From NCBI GenBank assembly GCA_001931875.2, contig MSJH02000676.1, forward strand, positions 1-60,321: a stretch of DNA of 60,321 nt. Direction: 5' to 3'. A model generated the notes under the pieces. It was not told the origin of the DNA. It saw only the letters and a list, made by a program, of their open reading frames with translations, and searched no databases. The stretch comes from Byssochlamys sp. IMV 00236. Taxonomy: Eukaryota; Ascomycota; Eurotiomycetes; Eurotiales; Thermoascaceae. Shown here piece by piece: positions 25,179-38,323 of the stretch. Positions within the stretch are counted from its first letter, which is position 1. Each line of letters begins with the position of its first letter. The position numbers and the translations under genes were made by a program.

Positions 25179-26064
25179 AATTATAAGCTTAAGTTAGTAA
25201 AAATTTAAGAAAATAAATACTTAGATAATATAAAACTTTTTATTAAGATTATAGAATTTAAAATAATAGCTATTAAATACTTTTATAAAAAAGATATTAT
25301 AATAAGATTACTTTAATACTTACTCTATAAATATTAAATTTAATAAATATTAAAACTTATTAATAGTTAAAAGATTAATTAAATTACTTTATATATAGTA
25401 AGATAATTAACTAAATTACTTTATATATAGATAAAAATATCTTCTATTAATAATTTTAATAATTAGAAAAAGAGACTAGTTTTTACTCTTTCTAGATAAA
25501 ATTATAAAAAATAGTTTATTTATATAAAGAAATAGCTTATTAATAAAGATTATTAAGATATTATTAAATATTAATAATAAGATAATAACTTATTATAAGA
25601 GAAAAATAATATAATAATATAATACTAGATTATAAGATACTTATCTAAGAATAATTAAGATAAATATATTAAAGATATTATTATTAAAGTATTATAAAAT
25701 TATCTTAAGAAATAATATAAGAAAACTTAGCTTACTTAATAATACTAATTTATTTAATTATTTATTAATTTTAAAATAATACCTAGATAAATTATTATTA
25801 GTATATAAAGATAATTATAATAAATAAAAAAGAAAATAATAGCTTATAATAATACTATATCTTTCTTAGCTAAACTTAAAGCTAAGATTTAATATTTATT
25901 CTTTAATTTATTTAATAAATATATTATTATTAAAATAATAATTAATACTTAAAATATTTAAGAATAGAAGATATTTTAGCTATTCTTAAGAAGATAAAAA
26001 CTAAGTTTTAAGCTTTTTTATTAAATATATTTTATATAAAAAAATAAGAATCTATTAAATATTA
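25179..26064 (+). pseudogene. copia gag remnant of E5
   Basis: This is collinear with the gag region of E3 and E4 (for example 49020-49640), with the same TTTTTACTCTTT.., TTTCTTAGCTAAACTTAAAGC and later words. It is full of stops and breaks off at 26064, where the LTR of E2 starts. Confidence 0.7.
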
Positions 26065-26339
26065 AGTTAAAAAGGATAAGTTTAAATAGAATTTCGTAGA
26101 CTAATTTAATAGCTTAAAGGGCTAATAATATTTAGAGAGAAAGAGTATTAGCGCATATAATAGATATAAAATATATATTTATATATTCTTAATTAAAGTA
26201 ATAGATTTTATATAAAGTTTAAGAAGTAGTTTTTTTAAGCTATCTAATTTTATTAAAATAAAATTATTTTTAAAGATTTTTTTAAAGTAAAATCTTTATT
26301 ATATTAGAATTTACTAGTCTTAACTATTATTTTATAATA
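26065..26339 (-). repeat. 3' LTR of E2
   Basis: This is a 275-bp direct repeat of 30568-30842. Confidence 0.9.
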
Positions 26340-26699
26340 CTCTTTCTTAGTCTAGACTTATTAAATTAGTTAATTTTAATTAATTTAAGAATTTTAAAAA
26401 GTCTGCCTTTAGCAGTAATTTAGTAAAATTATTTATTATTATATTCTATATTTTAATAAACTTAATATTAATTTTATTTTTTTAATATAAGTTATATATA
26501 TAATAATATATAATATTAATATACTTTAATCTCTTATAAATATAAGTATCTTTAATTAATAATAGTAATATTTAATTATTTTTATAGATCTTTATTAAAG
26601 AATTAATAATAAAAGCTCACTCTTCTCTTATTATTAGCTTAAATTTATTTAAGCTAATATAGTATCTATATCTTATATCTTTTAAAAGAAGGGCTAATT

Positions 26700-29000
26700 A
26701 TTAAGACTATTTTATAGCTTAATATATAGCTATATATTTAGCCTCTATAATTAAAGTTATAATAAACTTTTATTTTTTATTTAATTAGCTTATTAAGCTA
26801 TTAACTAAAATAAAAATATTCCTTAAGATTAATATCTAATTAGTCTTATCTATTATATAATTTAAGTTTAAATATTTAATAAATAACTAGTCTTAGTTTA
26901 TATTAAACTTAAGACTAAGGTATATAGTTAATTATAAATATTTTATAAAAGATTTTAATACTCTAAAATATTTTTTAAATAAATTTAATAAATATTAACT
27001 TAATCTGCCTATTATAAATATAATATCTAATTTTATTAAGATTATTAAATAAATTAAACTATTAATAATTCTTTAATACTCTTTTTAATTTATTCTTTTA
27101 TTTTAAGGGTTAAATAATTTTAAAGAGTTATATCTATTTAATAGAATACTAATTAAATATATCTTCTTTTTATTTATTTTATATTATAATAAGAGTTCCT
27201 TAATATAGTAAGATTAGTCTATTATTAATATTTAATCTTTCTTATTTTAAGTAATTTAAATATTAAGAATCTTTTTTATTTCTTTTAAGTTCTTTATTTT
27301 ATATATTAATCTAAACTCTTATTTAAACTAGTAAATATTCTCTATTTACTTTATACTAATTAAGATATTATTAATATATATTAAGAATAAGATTTCTTTC
27401 TCTAAATATTATAGATTAATATTAATCTATATAGAACTTATTTTCTAGAGTATTTTTATATAGGTTTAATTCTAATCTTTTATAGCCTACTTTAAACTAT
27501 ATAAAGATTAAAGAATTTTTAATATTATTTTTAATAATATATTTATTTTTAATAGAGATATTATATAAATCTCCTTTTTTAATATTAACTTTATAAAAGT
27601 ATTATTAATATCTATAATATAATACTTATAATTCTCTATTATAATAATAGCTAGAAATACTTATAATATATTATATTATAAGATAGGGATAAAGGTATAC
27701 TTAAAATTAATACTATATTTTTAAGTAAACCCTTAAATAATAAGATATATCTTAAGCTTTTAAAGGGAATTATCTAAATTATACTTTATAGCTAATATTT
27801 AATAGCTAATTATAATATTAGCTTTTAATAATAATATAACTATTTTAAAAGTTTTATTTACTTAAAGTATATTTATTTTAGCTTTAAATATACTCTATTA
27901 TAATTTACCTTAAGTAAAGTTATTAATTAATCTCTTAAGTTTTTTATTAATACTATATTTAATAATAATTTTTAAAGAATCTTAAGGTTTAAGTCTTTTT
28001 CTAATTTATTTTTAAAGAACTTAGCTTAATAAATTTTAATAGTCTTTTTTATATCTAGAGCTTAAACTTTTTATTATTTATTTATTCTTTTAATATATTT
28101 TATAAAAATATAGATTCTATTTTAATTTATTAATTTATCTCTCTATATATCTTATAATAGAGATTTTAAGTTTATATATAATACCGCCTAATATCCCTAT
28201 ATTTTTAAATAGTTAATTAATAGCCTAACTTTAATAAAGGCTTTTTTTTAAAGATATTTAAACCTTATTAACTATTAGTCTATTTAATACTTTATTTTTA
28301 ATATATATATTAGTTTAAGCTATTTTTACCTATAATTTAATTAAAAGGTTTAAATCTTTAAATATAGCTCTTATTTCTTTTTTAATAATTTAATGTACTT
28401 ATTCTATAGCTTTATTTTATATTAATATATATAGAACTATTATTTTATAATATATACTAAATTATTTCTTTTAAGTCTTAAAAAGATTCTTAAGTTTTAA
28501 TATATTATCTAATTATATACTAAGAATTTAGAGACTTATTACTATTTTAATTTCCCTTTTCTATTTATTTAAAATAGGGGCAGTATTAGATTTAGCTCTT
28601 ATTAAAAATACCTATATTTTCCTAAAAAAATTATTTATAACTATTAAGAAATAAATATATTTATTCTTAGACTTTAATATTTAACTATATATATTTATAT
28701 AGATAAGTTTAAGGATACTAGCCTTTTATATACTAATAATCTCTTTTTTATTTCTAATATTAGCTATAATATATATTATATACTAATAGTCTATTATTAC
28801 TTTAATAGGCTTCTTTAGTATAATTAAATTATATAAGTTCTTAATCTTTTTAAGTTTAAAATAGTTAATTCTCTTATATTATAATTAATACTTCTCCTAA
28901 ATTTTATTTTAATAAAATCTATTTTCTTAATTTATAACTATAGTATTAAGAGTATCTTTAATAAAGAATAATATAATAAGTATATACTATAATTTAAGTA
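26700..29000 (-). pseudogene. copia pol remnant of E2 (INT-RT-RNase H)
   Basis: The minus strand carries the same decayed motifs as E1: RNase H EAKYIA near 26730-26760, the YVDD box as Tyr-Ile-Asn-Asn near 27362-27380, and the integrase core around 28300-28720. An internal deletion at about 27928 removes the segment between integrase and RT, including the 48-bp duplication found in E1, E3 and E4. Confidence 0.75.
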
Positions 29001-30553
29001 TTTAGTCTAAGAAGACTCTTTTAATAATATAAACTCTATATTTAATAATACTTTAAATTATAACCTTATCTAACTTATTTAATATAGATATTATTTTTTT
29101 ATTAAAGTATCTATATATATTTAATTATTAGCAGAATATCTTAATTAATAAGAGATTTATCTTAAGGTTTAATATAAGTAATATATTTTTTAAGTTTAAT
29201 ATCTTCTTATTTTTATTTCTTAAAATAGCTATTTTTATATATTTTAAATATAAAATTCCTCTACTTATATAAATATACCTCTATTAAATTTAAATTAATA
29301 GTTCTTTAAAGTAATAATTTTTATTAATTATATATAAACTAATACTATTATCTATATATTATTAAGATAAATTCTTATTAATAATATCTTTTAAAAGATA
29401 AGTAATTTTATATAAGACTTAGTTATTAAAAATAATTAAAATTAAGGATTTTAATTAAAATTAGCTTTTCTTAAAATTTAAGATTTCTTTTATTTTATAT
29501 ATTCTATACTTCTTATTCTTTAATCTTGTATTCTTTAAAGATTAAACCTTCTTATAGAATTTAATAATTAAATCTATTATTTTCTTATTTTAAATAATAG
29601 AATTATTAAATATTTATTTAAAAGACTTTTTTCTCTATCTTTAATTATTTCTTATATTTTTTTAAGTAATAAATAGAAATAGGCAATCTTTAATATAATA
29701 ATCCTTCTTATAGATATAATATTTAATTAGAGTTTATTTATTTTTAGCAAAAAATATAATAATTAGCTTTATTTAAAGTTAGGCTTTTACTTTCTCTAGA
29801 ATACTTAAGATTTTATCTATATCTAGGCTTATTTATATATTAATTACTATTCTAGTAATAGTATACTCTTTAAATAAGGCTAAGAGTAGTTATTAAATCT
29901 TAGCTTTAAATTCGGCTAAAGAAAATATATTTTTATTATATATTTTAATTTTCTTCCTTATTAAGTCTAGTTATTCTTAAATATTTAAAATTATCTATCT
30001 AGAGATTATTTAAAATTATATATATTATTAAATAAGCTAATATTTTTAAATAAGAAGAGATTATTTATATTTTATTTATAGTCTCTTTTATAAATTCTCT
30101 ATATTAAATAAATTTATAAAGTTCTTCTAATTACTATTTAAGATATATTTAATAATTTAATATTATATAATTATATTAGTCTTTTTAAATATCTTTTTAT
30201 CTTAGCTTTTTTTTTCTTCTTTAAATAATTTAATAGTATCTTAGTAATTTTTATTAAAGAGCTACTTTTTTATATATAAAAATTATATCTTATAATTCTC
30301 CCTTAAGAAAGTAAAAACTAGTTTCCTTCTCTTACTATTTTTATCTTTTATTAAAGATATAATAATAATAGATTAATTCTCTAACTTTTAATAGGATTTA
30401 ACTTCTATTAAATTTAATACTTAATATAGTATTAAAGTAGTTTTATTATAAATTCTCTTATATAAGAGTAGCTTATTATTATTAGTTTAAATTTAAATAT
30501 TTAGAATAGAATAATTTTTACTATATAGCTGCTTCTTTTAAGTTATTATAAAC

Positions 30554-30567
30554 TTAGGCTTATAACC
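30554..30567 (-). other. primer-binding site of E2
   Basis: Just inside the 5' LTR the minus strand reads GGTTATAAGCCTAA. This is the least decayed PBS at its 5' end in this window. It matches the complement of the initiator-Met tRNA anticodon stem-loop, apart from changes RIP would make. Confidence 0.75.
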
Positions 30568-30842
30568 AATTAAAAAGAATAAGTTTAAATAAAATTTCTT
30601 AAACTATTTAACTATCTTAAAGAGCTAATAATATTTTAAAAGAAAGAGTATTAGCTTATATAATAGATATAAAGTATATATTAATATATTCTTAGTTAAG
30701 GTAATAAATTTTATATAAAGCTTAAGAAGTAGTTTCTTTAAGCTGCTTAATTTTATTAAAATAAAATTATTTCTAAAGATTTTCTTAAAGTAAAATCTTT
30801 ATTATACTAGAACTTACTAGTTTTAACTATTATTTCGTAATA
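30568..30842 (-). repeat. 5' LTR of E2
   Basis: This is the 275-bp partner of 26065-26339. Its outer end retains a CpG (TTTCGTAATA). Confidence 0.9.
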
Positions 30843-32068
30843 TTTATTAAGAATAAATATATTATTAAAAATAATACTAAAAGTTTTTTAATCTTTATAT
30901 AGTTTAAAATAAGCTATAAGAGATTAAAATTAAATCTATATAAAAATACTTTAAAAAATAGGTTTTATATAAACTAATATTAATCTATGCTTATTATAAT
31001 ATTTAAAGAAAGAGATTTTATTCCTAATATATATTAATAATATCTTAATTAATATAAAATAAATAGAGAATATTTACTAGTTTAAATAAGAGTTTAAATT
31101 AATATATAAGATAAAGGATTTAAGAGAAGTAAAAAAGATCTTTAATATTTAAATTACCTAGAATAAGAAAAACTAAATATTAATAATAGACTAATCTTAT
31201 TATATTAAAGAACTCTTATTATAATATAAAATAAGTAAAGAGAAAATATATCTAGTTAATATCTTATTAAATAGATATAACTCTCTAAAACTATTTAGCC
31301 TTTAAAATAAAAAAATAAACTAAAGAGAGTATTAAAGGATTATTAATAGCTTAATTTATTTAATAATTTTAATAAGATTAAATATTATATTTATAATAGG
31401 CAGATTAAGTTAATATCTATTAAATCTATCTAAGAAGTATTTTAAGATATTAAAGTCTTTTATAAGATATTTATAATTAACTATATACTTTAATTTTAAA
31501 TTTAATATAAACTAAGACTAATAATTTATTAAGTATTTAGATTTAAATTATATAATAGATAAGACTAATTTAATATTAATTTTAGAAAATATTTTTATTT
31601 TAGCTAATAGTTTAATAAGCTAATTAAATAAAAAATAAAAGTCTATTATAACTTTAACTATAGAAGCTAAATATATAGCTATATATTAAGCTATAAAATA
31701 ATCTTAATAATTAGCCCTTTTTTTAAGAGATATAAAATATAAATACTATATTAGTCTAAATAAATTTAAGCTAATAGTAAGAAAAGAATAAGCTTTTATT
31801 ATTAGTTCTCTAGTAAAAGTTTATAAAAATAATTAAGTATTATTATTATTAATTAAAGATACCTATATTTATAAGAGATTAAAGTATATTAATATTATAT
31901 ACTATTATATATATAACCTATATTAAAGGAATAAGATTAATATTAAGTTTATTAAAATATAAGATATAATAGTAAATAGTTTTATTAAACTATTATTAAA
32001 GGCAAACTTCTTAAAATTCTTAAATTAACTAGAATTAATTAATTTAATAAGTTTAGATTAAGGAGAAG
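30843..32068 (+). pseudogene. copia RT-RNase H remnant of E5
   Basis: This is plus-strand copia pol, entered in mid-RT (equivalent to E4 ~52340). It carries a decayed SLYGLKQA near 30890-30920, YVDD as Tyr-Ile-Asn-Asn at about 31030-31047, and RNase H EAKYIA near 31660-31690. A polypurine stretch (AAGGAGAAG) lies just before the LTR. Protease, integrase and the first half of RT are missing relative to the gag part at 25179-26064. Confidence 0.8.
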
Positions 32069-32341
32069 TATTATAAAATAGTAGTTAAAGCTAATAAATT
32101 CTAATATAATAAAGATTTTATTTTAAAGAAAATTTTAAGAATAATTTTATTTTAATAAAATTAAGTAGCTTAGAGAAACTATTTCTTAAGCTTTATATAA
32201 AATCTATTATCTTAATTAAGAATATATAAATATACTTTATGTCTACTATATATACTAATACTCTTTCTTCTTAAGTATTATTAGCCCTTTAAGCTATTAG
32301 ATTAGTCTAGAGAATTCTATTTAAACCTATTCTTTTTAACT
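32069..32341 (+). repeat. family A 3' LTR of E5
   Basis: This is a 273-bp LTR with family A ends (TATTATAAAA..TTTTTAACT). The 5' LTR of the same remnant is of the B type, so E5 is a chimera. The flanks (CTTAG at 24961, AATAA at 32342) give no TSD. Confidence 0.85.
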
Positions 32342-34540
32342 AATAATATATTTAATTACTATATAATCTTAATATATATTTAAAGTATTAAGCTATATTT
32401 TTACTATACTTAATTTATCTTTTAAGAATTAAGAAAGTAAAGCTATATAAAAGAGAATATTACTTTATTTAAAGGGCTAATTTAATAATAAAATACTTCT
32501 TATAATTAAAAGACCTACTAATATTATTAAGAGGCTAAATATTAATTATTTATATAGGCTATAGAGATAAATACTAATAATATATTAATTAACTAAATAT
32601 TTTTATAAAAGAGAATTAACTCTATATTATTATTATTAAAGTATTCTTTTAATAATAATAATAGTTTCTATATTAGTTTTATATTAAGATTAAACTTAAT
32701 ATTACTATTTTTATAATAGTAATTAAAGGTATTACTATTAATAATAGTCTTATAGCTTTAAAATAAAGTATAGTAATATTTATATTAAATATCTATATAG
32801 CTAAAGAATAATTATTACTATTTTACTATTAATAAATAAAAAGCCTTAGAGATAATTTTAATAGCTTATAGTTTAACTTTAATTATCTTTATAAAAGATT
32901 TACTTTAAGATACTTAAAAATAATTATTATAGATATTACAGGTAATATTCTTTATAAGATAATTTTAATATTAAGGATTTATATAATATAGAGAGTAATA
33001 TATAGGCTATATAGCCTTTAAAATAAGAAAAAAAATATTTATAATTACTACTAGATTTATAATTAAAAGATTAAGATTAAAATTTCTTTAGCTAAGTTTA
33101 CTAATATATTTATATATAAAGATAAAGTTATATATAATATAAACTCTATAAGAGTATATAAAATAAGTTAGAGATTATTAAAATAGCTTAAAAAGAGAAT
33201 CTATTAAAAGATTTACTAGAGAACTTAATTAATTTAAAAAAAATATACTTTATAATAATAATTTAATTATAGTATAATTTATAAGAAAATCTATAAATAA
33301 TAATAAAAGTAATAAAAATAATTATCTTATTAATATTATAAAAGATACTAATAATAATATATAAAATAATAATATAAATAAAATTTAATAGTAAAACTAG
33401 CTATTAAAAATAAGAAATATAAATTAAGCTCTTATTTTTATAAAAATAGCTATTTATACTTAAATTATTATTAGACTTAGTAATAAGTATTACTATTATA
33501 TATACTTATAATACTAGACTTATTTAAGACTTATATATATATTATAATTATATTATATATAGTATTTATAGTTATTAATTTATTTAAGCTATTTTTTAAT
33601 AATTTATTATTAGCAGCTATTATAAATAATATTAAAAGATAAAAAGACTTAATAATTATATTAAATATAGTATTAAAGTATAGTTTAAGCAGATATAATA
33701 AATAGTTAATATATAAGCCTATATAAATACCCTATTATATATAATTAGGCCTTAAGTATATATTTAATATAGTCTCTTTTAGCCGATAGATAATATAGAT
33801 TATATAGATTATATAAATTATACTAATATATAATACTGCTAAAAACTATTAAAGATAGCTTAAATAATTTTAAAAATATAAGGCTTATATTAATATTAAA
33901 ATAGCTAAAATAGTAATATATTAAAAAATTAAGATAAGATATAATAAAAAAGTAAAGTAAGATATAATAATTTATCTTAGGGTTAATACTTAAAAATAAG
34001 ATAAGATAAAATAATTCTAAAGACTAAAATTAACCTTATAAGAGATATTCTATTTATTATTTAAAGAGAGTTATATAAGTATTATAAAATCTTATCTTAA
34101 TATCTTATTAATATACCTTATTATTCTAGAGTTTATTATATAATTAAAATTAATTAATCTATTATAAAAAATATAGCCTTAATTCTTAATATCTTTAATT
34201 ATTATAGTATTAATCTAGCGCTTACTTAATAAGAAGATAGAGTAGGAAATTAACTAGCAGAACCCTTAATTACTTATATTATTTAAAAGCAGTTAAGAAA
34301 TAAAAGATTCTATAAATAAAAAAATTAGGATTTTTTCTCTAAATTCTTTTCTTTTTCTCTCTTTAGCTTAAAGTTCTCTATTATATTACCTTATTAAATT
34401 AGAGCTTTAATAAATCTAATTTAATCTGCTTAAGTATAATATTACTTTAAGCTTATTTTATTATCTTATTTTATTTTATTCCTATAAGATTTTTTACTTA
34501 AATATACTCTATTACTTATAAAACTTATTTAATACTAAAT
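32342..34540. other. unassigned AT-rich repeat debris
   Basis: The RIP signature continues. I see no LTR pair, TIR or legible protein motif. It may include the 5' end of the gypsy remnant that follows, whose LTR I could not define. Confidence 0.4.
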
Positions 34541-37200
34541 ATTAAACTTTAAACTAGGCCTTATTATAGTAAAGCCTACTAATAAATTTAAATACTTTTA
34601 AAATAATCTTAAAAATTATAATATATAGCTTAATTAAGAATTAAAAAAAAATTAATAATTATTATATCTTATTTTATTAAAATAATAAATTAATTAAGCT
34701 TTCTTAAGATAAGTTCTAAAAGCTCCTTAAAAAAACCCTATTAAAATCTAAGATATATAATATTATATTACTATTATTTTCTTAAAAAAGATTAATAATT
34801 TAAAATATATTAAATACTTAAACTAATATAAAATTAAATATAATTATAATCTTACTTAATAAATTTATTAGAAAAAATACTATATAATAAAGATAAAATA
34901 ATAAGTTATAGAACTTATCTAAGAATAAAAAGAATATAAAAAGATTCTTACTAATATAGCCCTTTATCTTAAATATAAGAGTATTTTAAAACTTAAAAGT
35001 AAATAGCCTTAATATTTTATTAAATTACTTAACTCTTCTCTTCTTATTAATAAAAAGAATCTTAAGTTTAATAATTAGCTATTATAGATTAAAAATAAGC
35101 TAAGAATAAATACTAATTATTATAGAAATTAATATCTTTATATTATATATATTTAAAACTATTTAAATAGAAAGGCTATAGCTTATATATCTCTAAGATT
35201 TTATAAAAATTTAAACCTCTTCTTTTAAATTATTAAAGAGATATTTAATTATCTTTAAGCTATATTTTATAACTTAAATTAATAATAGACTATAAGATAT
35301 TAATTTATTAATTTATATATAAAGATATATTAGAAGTATAATAATTTTCTTATAGAATTTATAAGATTAATAAAAGAGATAAGTATTTATCTTAATAACT
35401 ATTAACCTAAGATATATAATAAAATTACCCTATCTTTTAGAAGTCTTATTACTAGCTAATATTATTATATTAAGGATTTTAATAATTTTAAAGATATTTA
35501 TTATTAATCTACTTATATTCTTTAGAGAAATAATAAAGATAATTATAAAACTAATTAAAATAAGAACTTAAATATAAGAACTTTTTTCTAGACTTTATTT
35601 AACTAACTTAATAATAGTTTATCTATCTCTAAGATTAATATTAAAATCTTTATTACTAATTATAAGACTCTTATAAAAGAAAGAAAGTACTTTTTCTATA
35701 AAATAAAGAGATATTTTATTATTAATTACTTATTAAAAAAAGTAATAATAAATATTAAAAATTTAAAAATTAAAAAAAAGGAGAATAAATAGAACTTAAA
35801 AAAAGCTAATCCTTAGATTAAGACTTTAATCTAGGGATTAATAGAGAATTAATAGAAATTAATCTTAATCGCCTCTTAGATAATAATTATCTTATTAAAT
35901 TTAACTTAATTTATAAGAATAAATATAGTATTAAGCTCTTTATTCTGCTAAATTCTAGAGTAAATAGGCTCTATTTTCTTAATAGCTTATTAGTCCTATT
36001 AATTACTTAATTTTTAAATGCTTCTCTAGAACCTTTAAGCTAATTTATATTTATTAATAGCTATAATAATAGAACTAAAGAATAAATAAGCTATATACTT
36101 ATTATTAACTTAAAGATTAATAAAAGGATTTATTTAAATCTTTTAATATTAGTTATTAATCTAAATTATAATAATCTAATTCTTAGATAAAAATAAATAG
36201 TTAAAGAGTTTATTCTCTTAAATACTTAAAACTAATAATTAATTTAGCTATATAGTAATTTATAAACTTATTAATTTTAATAAAAGCTAATTATTATAAA
36301 GGAGGACTTAATAAGACTATTCTTAAACTTTAAGTACTAATAAAATATTAATAAAAAAGACTAATAAATAGAGAAATAGATCTAGATTTTAAAATAAGAG
36401 AATTTTCTTTATTATTAGCCGCTATAAACTAAATAAGTTAATACTTAATTAGCTTTAATAAAAATATAATATAAATTAAAAGATTAATTTAATTCTCTGC
36501 CTTTAATAATTATAAAACTATATTCTCCTATAATAAATATAAAAAAGATATTAAATATTATATATATAAGAGCTAAGAGATTTTAATAAGTATTATATAA
36601 GAAAAATATAAAAGTCTTTACTATTAGCTTATATAAGATTAATAAGATTATTAAATAAAAATCCCTAGTTATATAAAAAAAATAAGAATTCTTAAAACTA
36701 ATTTATAAATATCTTCTTATAATCTATAAGAACTTTTCAGATATTTTCTTTAAATAAGTATTAAATAAACTACCTTCTTATTAGCCTTATAACTATAAAA
36801 TAAAACTTAAAGAAGAAATTTCTTTAAAATATTAATCTCTCTATAAATAATTATTAAAAGAGTTATAGATATTAAAAATATATTTAATTAATAATTTAAA
36901 AAAGGATTTTATTATACTTAGCTAAGAGTTATTTACTTTATTTATTCTCTTTATAAAAAAGGCAGATAAAGAATTATAATTCTATATTAATTATTACTGT
37001 TTAAATATTATTACTGTTTAAATATTATTATAAAAAAAGATTATTATCTCTTACTATTAATTAATAAAACCTTAATTAAGGTTAGCTAAGCTAAGATCTT
37101 TATAAAGCTAAATATTTAATAAGTATTTTATAAGATTTAAATAGATTTTAATTTAAAAGCTTTAATAACTTTCTATTATTATAAGATAAGGTATTAAGAC
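34541..37200 (+). pseudogene. Ty3/gypsy gag-pol remnant G3
   Basis: On the plus strand, in order: a gag region; a CCHC zinc knuckle at about 35688-35729 with its three Cys and one His all reading Tyr; a retropepsin-like region at about 35900-36200, where the DSG active-site triad reads Asn-Ser-Arg and a later ILG-type stretch follows; and the start of reverse transcriptase at about 36770-37170, recognisable by a run that in live elements is YPLPLIDELL..AKIFTKLDL (here AKIFIKLNI). Order and spacing fit Ty3/gypsy. The remnant breaks off near 37200, before the YxDD box. No LTRs were found. Confidence 0.75.
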
Positions 37201-37870
37201 TTAGTATAAAGTCTTTAAGCATAAGAATATAGAGAAAAGGGAGAGAAGCGCTTATCTTTAGAGTTTAAAGTAAAACTAGAGAAAAAGCTCTAATAATAAG
37301 ATAATATAATAAACTAATTCTTTTTTTATATTAAACTAATGCTAGATAATAGCTAAAAGGAGGAAATTTCTTATTTTATTCTTACTTATTTATCTCTCTT
37401 TTACTATTTTATTAAAAGTATTTAAACTATTTCTTCTAATAATAATATATAATTGCTTAGCTAATTATATTCTCCTAATTAATTCTCTTTATTATATAGC
37501 CTCTTTTTCTTTATATATAGATATTCTTATTTGCTTCTCTTTAATATTATAATTTATTTAATCTCCTTTTATTTATACTATAAGTTCCTCTTAAAGTAAG
37601 AATATTTTAATATCTTATATATTTTATACTTAGTAATTATTAAGCTTATAAGCTATTATTATTAATCTTATAAAAAAAGCTTAATAGATTATTTATTTTA
37701 AATAAAAATAAAATATAACTTTATTTATATCTCTGCAGAGTCTTATAAAGCTTACTTAAAAAAGGCCTTTTTAATAATAATTATCCTATAGATAAGAAGA
37801 TTAAATAAGCCTTTTTTCCCTTAGTCTTTATATATCCTACTAATTTTTTTATAATTAAAGGAGTAAATAG
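37201..37870. other. no recognisable feature
   Basis: This is AT-rich, RIP-type sequence. AAAAGGAGGAAA near 37352 could be a polypurine tract, but no LTR repeat could be matched to it. I see nothing else. Confidence 0.4.
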
Positions 37871-37879
37871 TAACTATAT
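37871..37879. repeat. 9-bp duplication TAACTATAT (left)
   Basis: This directly precedes the left end of the partial MITE. The same 9 bp directly follows the complete MITE at 38844-38852. Confidence 0.8.
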
Positions 37880-38020
37880 CGGGATGTAGCTCAGCCCAGC
37901 CGGGGACGAGCTCAGCCCACCCTAAAAGCTCATACCACCCAAGTATTTGGGATCTCGGCGCACCCCAAGAAACTTTGATTTTTCCTAGCCTATTTAGGCA
38001 TAGTAGAAATATATAAAAAA
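37880..38020 (+). mobile_element. MITE, left 141 bp, cut by the gap
   Basis: This matches 38324-38464 with three differences, all C/T or G/A transitions, where this copy has the unmutated base. It contains the left TIR with GCTCAGCCCAGCCGGGG and two GCTCA-type words. It runs straight into the run of Ns. Confidence 0.9.
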
Positions 38021-38040
38021 NNNNNNNNNNNNNNNNNNNN
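38021..38040. other. assembly gap (20 N)
   Basis: Twenty Ns lie within a high-identity MITE copy. The gap length is probably nominal. Confidence 0.99.
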
Positions 38041-38323
38041 TATTTAAATATTATTATATACTATATCTTAATATTATTAAATTAATATATTTATTATTAT
38101 AGTATAGTGCTTAAGAATCTTATAGCTATTTTCCTAGTAGTATATAAATAGTAAAATATTATAACTTATATAAAATAATTAACAGTATTTAAAGTTATAA
38201 AAATATAAACCTTTCTTTAATTTAAGTTTTTCTTCTTAGTAATTTAATTAGAAAATTTTATTTCTAATAGTTTGTATTTTATAATATATATTCTATATAG
38301 CCTAGACTATTATAATAAGAGAC
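38041..38323. other. spacer between two MITE copies
   Basis: This is AT-rich sequence of 283 bp with no match that I noticed elsewhere in the window. It belongs neither to the MITE nor, as far as I can see, to the flanking gypsy debris. Confidence 0.5.

Larger units (their letters stand above)
26065..30842 (-). mobile_element. Ty1/copia retrotransposon, family A, copy E2
   Basis: This minus-strand copy has 275-bp LTRs at 26065-26339 and 30568-30842. It is collinear with E1 but about 570 bp shorter. Sequence equivalent to E1 ~2665-3220 is absent at about 27928, in the RT N-terminal region. The flanks TATTA and TTTAT do not form a TSD. On the right, pol of another copia element resumes at a different position from where gag stopped on the left. 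E2 therefore marks a recombination joint, not a simple insertion. All frames are destroyed by RIP. Confidence 0.85.

Noticed and set aside
26060..26064. TATTA at the left of E2 and at the right of E1 (6152-6156) as a shared target duplication
   Set aside because: Five A/T bases agree by chance very often in this DNA, and the two sites are 20 kb apart in different elements.
37352..37365. AAAAGGAGGAAA as polypurine tract of gypsy G3 with a 3' LTR following
   Set aside because: No matching 5' LTR was found upstream, and the G3 pol breaks off before its YxDD box, so a proper 3' end here is unlikely.
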